A DNA stretch of 10,637 bases from Nitrospirota bacterium (GTDB taxonomy: Bacteria; Nitrospirota; Nitrospiria; Nitrospirales; Nitrospiraceae). Position numbers and translations under genes: made by a program. Below are positions 6,852 through 10,637 of this stretch, piece after piece; position 1 is the stretch's first letter, and every line of letters begins with the position of its first letter. The notes beneath the pieces are model-generated. The model did no database searches and was not told the origin of the DNA. It was given only the letters and a program-made list of their open reading frames with translations. The DNA lies in NCBI GenBank assembly GCA_005877535.1, contig VBOM01000219.1, forward strand, positions 1 to 10,637. Reading direction: 5' to 3'.

Positions 6852-6880
6852 ACGATACTGTCCTTGCTAGCGAAGTGCAA
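6852..6880 (-). promoter_or_regulatory. Candidate sigma-70-type promoter of the peroxiredoxin gene
   Basis: Read on the minus strand: TTGCAC (6880-6875), a 17-base spacer, then TATCGT (6857-6852), followed by a leader of about 55-60 bases to the ATG. The match to consensus is partial (3/6 and 4/6), but the spacing is ideal. It lies between the gene and the insertion sequence end at 6898, so the IS would not have removed it. Confidence 0.3.
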
Positions 6881-6897
6881 GGGGGGAACCGCGGCTT

Positions 6898-6947
6898 TGT
6901 AGATAGCACATCATCTGTCCGATTTTTGTAGCACATGATCTGTCCGG
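6898..6947 (+). repeat. Left terminal inverted repeat of the IS, two modules
   Basis: It contains module 1 (6898-6921, TGTAGATAGCAC then ATCATCTGTCCG) and module 2 (6927-6947, TGTAGCACATGATCTGTCCG then G). The modules are copies of each other, with four extra bases in module 1. The same arrangement is mirrored at the right end. These are probably two transposase-binding sites. Confidence 0.8.
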
Positions 6948-6976
6948 TTTAGGGTGCGCCCTCAAGGAGGGCCACT

Positions 6977-8239
6977 ATGACACGGGCGAGGATCCTACAG
7001 GAGGTGAGACCGATGCGGTTTGAGGAGCTGTACGAGCGGCGACAACGGCGGGACGTGACGATGGCGGAGGCGGCCGAGATGCTGGGGGTGACGGAGCGCA
7101 CCTTTCGCCGCTGGAGTGGGCGCTATGACGCCGAGGGGCGGGAGGGATTGCTGGACCGGCGGATCGGTCGGGCCTCGGCCCGCGCGGTACCCGTGGATGA
7201 GGTACTGCGGATGGTGACGCTGTATGAAACCCGGTACACCGGCTGGACCGTGAAGCACTTCCACGAGTCCTGGCACGCCGAGCATGGCGGGACGCGGTCC
7301 TATAGCTGGACCAAGAAGACGTTGCAGGCTGCCGGCCAGGTGACTCGCGCGCCTCGACGTGGCGCGCATCGCAAGAAGCGGCCCCGTAAACCGTTGCCCG
7401 GCATGATGCTCCATCAAGATGGCTCCACGCATGAGTGGGTGCCCGGCTGTCAGTGGGACTTGATCGTGACGTTGGATGACGCGACCAGCGAGATCTATTC
7501 CGCCTTCTTCGTTGAGGAAGAAGGGACCCTGAGCAGCTTCCGGGGCCTGCGGGAGGTCATGGAGACGCAGGGGCTCTTCAGTTCCTTGTACACCGATCGG
7601 GGCTCCCACTACTGGCACACCGACGAGGCCGGAAGCAAAGTGGACAAGACCCGCCTGACGCAGGTGCATCGCGCCTTGCAGCAACTGGGGGTGCTACTCA
7701 TTCCCGCCTATTCGCCGGAAGCGCGGGGCCGGTCGGAGCGTACCTTCCGTACCCTGCAGGACCGGTTGCCCAAAGAGTTGGCACTGGCCGGGATCACGGA
7801 GATGGCGGCGGCGAATCGGTATCTGACGGAGCGGTTCCTCCCACAGCATAATACCCGGTTTATGGTGCGGGCGACCGAACCGGGCACCGCCTTCATCCCG
7901 TGGGTTGGCACGCACCTCGCCGAGATCCTGTGTGTGCAAGACGAGCGGGTCGTGGCCAAGGACAACACCGTCCACTATCACCGCCAGTGCCTCCAGATCC
8001 CGCAGGACCCCCACCGGTTCCATTATGTGAAGGTCACGGTGCGGGTGCACGAATATCCGGATCGGACCTTGGCCGTGTTCCATGGGCCTCGGTGTCTGGC
8101 CCGCTACCACGCGGATGGCCAGTTGATCGAGACCGGGCACGCCCAACCAGCCCGCAATGGCCCGACCCACGGATCGGACGTCCCGCCGATCGTCCATCCT
8201 AGGCCCACGGTGCGCGAAACAATTTCGGCGCGCGGCTGA
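6977..8239 (+). CDS. DDE transposase (ISNCY/IS1202-like, rve-type catalytic core)
   Basis: 420 residues; ATG 6977 has AAGGAGG at 6964-6970. The N-terminal part carries a helix-turn-helix (about 28-48, 'AAEMLGVTERTFRRWSGRY') for binding the IS ends. The integrase-type core shows Asp148 in 'LHQDGSTHEW', Asp207 in 'LYTDRGSHYW' and Glu254 in 'ARGRSERTF', spaced 59 and 47 residues, as expected for a DDE triad. The C-terminal region (about 330-420) is basic and His/Pro-rich. No stop or frameshift interrupts it, so it is likely active. It is a single-gene element with no accessory or passenger gene. An exact IS group would need comparison with ISfinder. Confidence 0.93.
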   Translation: MTRARILQEVRPMRFEELYERRQRRDVTMAEAAEMLGVTERTFRRWSGRYDAEGREGLLDRRIGRASARAVPVDEVLRMVTLYETRYTGWTVKHFHESWHAEHGGTRSYSWTKKTLQAAGQVTRAPRRGAHRKKRPRKPLPGMMLHQDGSTHEWVPGCQWDLIVTLDDATSEIYSAFFVEEEGTLSSFRGLREVMETQGLFSSLYTDRGSHYWHTDEAGSKVDKTRLTQVHRALQQLGVLLIPAYSPEARGRSERTFRTLQDRLPKELALAGITEMAAANRYLTERFLPQHNTRFMVRATEPGTAFIPWVGTHLAEILCVQDERVVAKDNTVHYHRQCLQIPQDPHRFHYVKVTVRVHEYPDRTLAVFHGPRCLARYHADGQLIETGHAQPARNGPTHGSDVPPIVHPRPTVRETISARG

Positions 8240-8257
8240 AATACTCGACAGGAAGAC

Positions 8258-8308
8258 CCGGACAGATCATGGGCTACATAAACCGGACAAGTTAACTTGC
8301 TATCTACA
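8258..8308 (-). repeat. Right terminal inverted repeat of the IS, two modules with a palindrome
   Basis: Read inward on the minus strand, module 1 is at 8308-8283 (TGTAGATAGCAAGTTAACTT then GTCCGG) and module 2 at 8278-8258 (TGTAGCCCATGATCTGTCCG then G). Module 1 contains the perfect 12-bp palindrome CAAGTTAACTTG (8288-8299), which is absent from the left end. Confidence 0.8.
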
Positions 8309-8330
8309 GGTAGGGGAACACCGCCAGGCC

Positions 8331-8543
8331 TCAGGCCGAGGGTTTCGTCGTATCGGGATTCGAGAAGTAGAAGGGGATCCTATCGCGTGGTTGCTTTTTG
8401 GCCACTTGTAGCGGATGGACTCTGGAGGTGCCCACCGGCGTCAAGCCCAATTCGCGGAGGTAGACCATCAGCGACTTCCTGGCGACGTCGCTGATCGAGA
8501 CTTCCAATGGACAAGGGGCGACAGCAATGATCACTCTCGCCAT
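8331..8543 (-). pseudogene. Possible C-terminal fragment of a P27-type phage terminase small subunit
   Basis: A 70-codon minus-strand frame (ATG 8543; open back to a TAG about 12 codons further upstream). Its middle reads 'VSISDVARKSLMVYLRELGL' followed by 'TPVGTSRVH'. This resembles the end of P27-family small terminases, where 'SIAR..L..L..FGLTP.S.SRV' is typical. The N-terminal two thirds of such a protein (about 150 residues) are not found in any frame upstream, and no large terminase or other phage gene is nearby. It begins just outside the right end of the IS. I treat it as a decayed prophage remnant. The resemblance is short and recalled from memory, so it could be chance. Confidence 0.33.
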
Positions 8544-8708
8544 CCCAAACGCACCTGCAAGTCTTGACTCCTTCCCACGAACGGCCTAGCCTTCCAGCCG
8601 TCAAGCAACATCCTTTCGCCCAAACTCCTATTCCTGAGCGGGAGCGGACTTCTACGGAAGGCCCAACACCCTTGCTTTCCATAATCGCAAGTCTAGGAAG
8701 AAGTAGAA
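8544..8708. other. Intergenic stretch without recognisable gene
   Basis: Between the putative terminase fragment and the hydrolase gene. The frames here are short and of unnatural composition (Cys/Arg/Trp-rich on the minus strand, Ser/Arg-rich on the plus strand). No hairpin or convincing promoter was found. AGGAAG at 8695-8700 serves as ribosome binding site for the next gene. Confidence 0.5.
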
Positions 8709-9803
8709 GTGACCTCTATTCTGAAAATGGAAAATCGTGGGATTTGGGTCTTGGCAATTTTATTGTTGCTGCCCGGTAGCACTTTCAACCCGATCTACTC
8801 CAGCAAGGACCTTGCGAACCTTCCTTGCGAGTCACCTTCTTCCAGGTTTTTCTACCCTGTGGAGTTCGATGCAGACGGCAACATTCTCTACGAGGATCAG
8901 CTGCATGCTGCGAAGGTTGCAGCACTAACACGGAGGGACATCATCATCTTCGTTCATGGTTGGGACAAAAGCGCGGGGAGCGTGGATGGAGACTATCAAG
9001 AGTTTCTGTGTCGTTTATACAGGCGTGGGGTGGAGGAACAGTATCTTGCCGAAGACCAGGCAATCGTCATCGGCGTGTTCTGGCCCTCTACAATCCTCCG
9101 CAATCACGAAGACTTCCCACTGATCAAACCCATCTCCTATTACATCATACGAGCACGGGCAGATACGATTGCAGTGGAAGGAATTCAAAAGCGGCTCTTA
9201 CCAGCGATCCTGGACACAGCAGAACTTGATCATGAGATGCGTCTTCACATTATCGGTCACAGTTTTGGCGCACGGAGGCTTATCAAGGCCGTTTCCGATT
9301 ATTTTCGTACGAGCATCATAGAAGACCTTCCTCACTACGTTAGCTCTGTAAACGTTGTCCTTCTCCTGCCCGCGATCGAACCAGGCATAGAGAATTCGCA
9401 GGCATCACAATTTATTTTAGAGATAAACCGGGGGTTGGGCGAGAGGCATCGAGTGAGCCGTATGAAGCCAGAATATCTGAGAATATTCAATGTCTACTCT
9501 GAACGGGATTGGGCTAACCGTTTTCTCTTCCCTATCAGTGAAGCGCTCAATTTCAAGATGCCCTACTGTTCGATTGGGGCATGCGGAGAACCTTCTGCCC
9601 CTGTGCTCACTCTTGACGAGGCCGGAACTATCAACGAGTTGACGTCCAATATTGGTAGAATCTGGAACGTCAATGCAGACTCAATCATCTCGTCCCATTC
9701 AGACATCTACAAGGGTCGAATCGCCGGGTTGATTTGGAAATTGATTACTACAAAGGAGTTAGCTCCGAGTGATCTGGCGATAACCAAGTCACTTACGCCG
9801 TAG
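8709..9803 (+). CDS. Exported or membrane-anchored alpha/beta-hydrolase of unknown substrate
   Basis: 364 residues from GTG 8709, which has AGGAAG at 8695-8700. ATG 8727 is an alternative start but lacks a ribosome binding site. An N-terminal hydrophobic segment ('GIWVLAILLLLPG', about 11-23) after Lys/Arg residues is a signal peptide or signal anchor. The alpha/beta-hydrolase fold is shown by 'IIIFVHGWD' (oxyanion-hole His83-Gly84), the nucleophile elbow 'IIGHSFGA' with Ser185, a probable acid Asp267 (or Glu265) in 'NVYSERDWAN', and His330 in 'IISSHSDIY'. The order and spacing fit a complete Ser-Asp-His triad, so an esterase, lipase or related activity is likely. The substrate cannot be told. 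The gene is visibly richer in A/T than the hyf operon and stands alone beside gene fragments, which suggests horizontal acquisition. I do not recognise a named family. Confidence 0.75.
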   Translation: MTSILKMENRGIWVLAILLLLPGSTFNPIYSSKDLANLPCESPSSRFFYPVEFDADGNILYEDQLHAAKVAALTRRDIIIFVHGWDKSAGSVDGDYQEFLCRLYRRGVEEQYLAEDQAIVIGVFWPSTILRNHEDFPLIKPISYYIIRARADTIAVEGIQKRLLPAILDTAELDHEMRLHIIGHSFGARRLIKAVSDYFRTSIIEDLPHYVSSVNVVLLLPAIEPGIENSQASQFILEINRGLGERHRVSRMKPEYLRIFNVYSERDWANRFLFPISEALNFKMPYCSIGACGEPSAPVLTLDEAGTINELTSNIGRIWNVNADSIISSHSDIYKGRIAGLIWKLITTKELAPSDLAITKSLTP

Positions 9804-9920
9804 TTATTTTGACACCGATATTCTGAAAAACTCGGCCTTCACGCACTGCCAATAAATACCATGGTGAAATAACTCCCCCGTCTTGCGGTTTGCCTGTCCC
9901 CCCTCCTACATTACGCCTCC

Positions 9921-10259
9921 CTACGGTAGTGAATAGGTCAACTCCGGCCAATGTGCACTTCCGTGTATCCGTCCCGCTTTCTGTTGCTCAATATAGATGG
10001 TGGCGACAAATGGCGTCGTCCCCGTAATACCCTTGAATCCTCCCCTTCCCCATGCCCATGTCATGTCGCCTTTGCATTCGCCTTTCGTTCCAACACATCG
10101 TATCTCTACATACGCGAGGTCCTTGTCGTCATGGGCCCTGATGATGCAGACACCCGTCTTCGGTCCCTCTTGAGTCTCACTGATATGGAGAATCGCCTGA
10201 CAATTCATTTTGCCCTTATGGATCTGCGCCGGTGCCGAGCCTTCGGGAAGATGCTTCAC
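9921..10259 (-). CDS. Small beta-rich conserved-type protein, 5' end uncertain (possible frameshift)
   Basis: 112 residues if started at GTG 10259, which has no good ribosome binding site. The C-terminal half has 'ECKGDMTWAWGRGGFKGITG' (61-80) and ends 'WPELTYSLP'. Many small exported bacterial proteins of unknown function carry a comparable '(G/C)KG...GGTGKFKGITG...' pattern with a final beta strand, so this strand is preferred to the overlapping plus-strand frame. The same frame stays open and protein-like upstream to about 10330 ('GDGDRIFRGTITGTILVKHL') but offers no start codon. A run of six C's (10315-10320) separates it from another frame with ATGs at 10404, 10398 and 10362. One extra base in the run would explain this. 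No signal peptide is visible. Function unknown. Confidence 0.5.
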   Translation of the reverse strand: MKHLPEGSAPAQIHKGKMNCQAILHISETQEGPKTGVCIIRAHDDKDLAYVEIRCVGTKGECKGDMTWAWGRGGFKGITGTTPFVATIYIEQQKAGRIHGSAHWPELTYSLP

Positions 10260-10419
10260 GAGAATGGTCCCGGTAATCGTGCCTCTAAAGATCCTGTCAC
10301 CATCACCAAGATTACCCCCCGCTAATCGCCCACGAAGGATAAGCCCGTGAAGGCGAGGACATCAAGGGTGAATTTGGCTCATAATTCAACGCACACATGA
10401 ACATTCTCTTTTATCTATC
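10260..10419. other. Probable 5' part of the minus-strand gene, frame-disrupted
   Basis: On the minus strand this holds in-frame coding-like sequence up to about 10330, then, after the C-run at 10315-10320, a second frame starting at ATG 10404 (30 codons, ending at TAA 10314-10312). The two join in frame if one base of the run is removed. The rest is short intergenic sequence before the plus-strand adhesin-like fragment. Confidence 0.35.
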
Positions 10420-10602
10420 CAGCGACAAAACGAATACGACTCTGCGGAAGAGCCCACACGTATGATTGCGTTTACGTGGTTCTCGGTCAACATGGGAAGC
10501 GGCCAGGTGGTTTATTCCGATTCAGACGAAGACAAGTGGAGACCAGTGGCACAAGAAAGTATTGGTCAAGTATTGTCGAAACATGCGTGCGGCAAGGAGT
10601 GA
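10420..10602 (+). pseudogene. 3' remnant of a surface-adhesin-E-like gene
   Basis: The frame ending at TGA 10600-10602 encodes 'NEYDSAEEPTRMIAFTWFS' and then 'NMGSGQVVYSDSDEDKWRPV' and 'SIGQVLSKHACGKE'. This matches the C-terminal half of Adhesin_E-type (PF16747-like) small exported proteins as I recall them ('..GKVVYS....WEPV.PGS.GE.L...CGK'). The frame opens after a TGA at about 10370 with no start codon before the ATG at 10462, and the expected signal peptide and N-terminal half (about 80-100 residues) are missing. A 46-residue product from ATG 10462 is possible but would lack most of the domain. It is most likely a truncated copy, and the family's usual 'DC' before this region reads 'DS' here. 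Confidence 0.6.
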
Positions 10603-10637
10603 TCGCACAGTCGCAAGCAACCTTCGATGAGACAAGG

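Larger units (their letters stand above)
6898..8308 (+). mobile_element. Complete insertion sequence, ISNCY/IS1202-type, about 1411 bp
   Basis: The element begins TGTAGATAGCA at 6898 and ends TGCTATCTACA at 8308. Its ends are imperfect inverted repeats of about 50 bp that enclose a single full-length DDE transposase gene. The ISNCY/IS1202 assignment is from recalled resemblance of the transposase. I see no direct target repeat: the left flank ends CCGCGGCTT and the right flank starts GGTAGGGG. The target duplication may therefore have been lost or never made, or the boundaries may be off by a few bases. The intact gene and ends suggest a recent or still mobile copy. Confidence 0.85.

Noticed and set aside
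8380..8682. 100-codon minus-strand frame right of the IS
   Set aside because: Cys/Arg/Gly-rich random-looking product. The overlapping frame at 8331-8543 is the more protein-like one.
9951..10325. 124-codon plus-strand frame opposite the small minus-strand gene
   Set aside because: Its composition looks random (Arg/Ser/Pro/Cys clusters), while the minus strand shows the patterned 'GGFKGITG' protein.
1..10637. CRISPR array, tRNA, rRNA or riboswitch
   Set aside because: No regularly spaced repeats, no cloverleaf-like sequence and no recognisable aptamer core were found by reading either strand.

Overview
The window looks like a chromosomal segment of a Nitrospira-like bacterium (phylum Nitrospirota). 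That assignment is inferred from the gene repertoire recalled for that group: a nickel-less hydrogenase-4-type complex, a 1-Cys peroxiredoxin, an ISNCY/IS1202-type insertion sequence and a surface-adhesin-E-like fragment. No marker gene is present to prove it.

Positions 1-5951 (+ strand) hold the 3' part of an operon for a membrane complex of the hydrogenase-4/formate-hydrogenlyase/complex I superfamily. The order is: the end of a HyfC/NuoH-like subunit, HyfE, two consecutive HyfF-like antiporter subunits, a HyfG/HycE-like large subunit (NuoC+NuoD fusion) split over two overlapping frames, and a HyfI/NuoB-like iron-sulfur subunit. Spacing is tight: a 1-nt gap, a 6-nt gap, an ATGA overlap, a 4-nt gap and a GTGA overlap. 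A palindromic repeat breaks the series just before hyfI. The large subunit lacks all four cysteines that bind the Ni-Fe site in true hydrogenases, while HyfI keeps its cluster cysteines. The complex therefore resembles the energy-converting-hydrogenase-related (Ehr) type and is unlikely to be an H2-evolving enzyme. The large subunit also lacks about 37 residues at the frame junction, so it is either a broken gene or a two-piece protein.

Positions 5952-6897 hold a hairpin between convergent genes and a minus-strand 1-Cys (Prx6-type) peroxiredoxin with a strong ribosome binding site and a candidate promoter.

Positions 6898-8308 are a complete 1.41-kb insertion sequence with a DDE transposase. 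Its roughly 50-bp imperfect terminal inverted repeats each contain two related binding-site-like modules.

Positions 8309-10637 look like an accessory, partly decayed region. It contains a possible fragment of a phage P27-type small terminase (minus strand), an exported alpha/beta-hydrolase with a recognisable Ser-Asp-His triad, a small minus-strand beta-rich protein whose 5' end seems frameshifted, and the 3' remnant of a surface-adhesin-E-like gene.

The strongest leads for something unusual are the metal-free hydrogenase-like complex with duplicated ion-translocating subunits, and the split of its large subunit.
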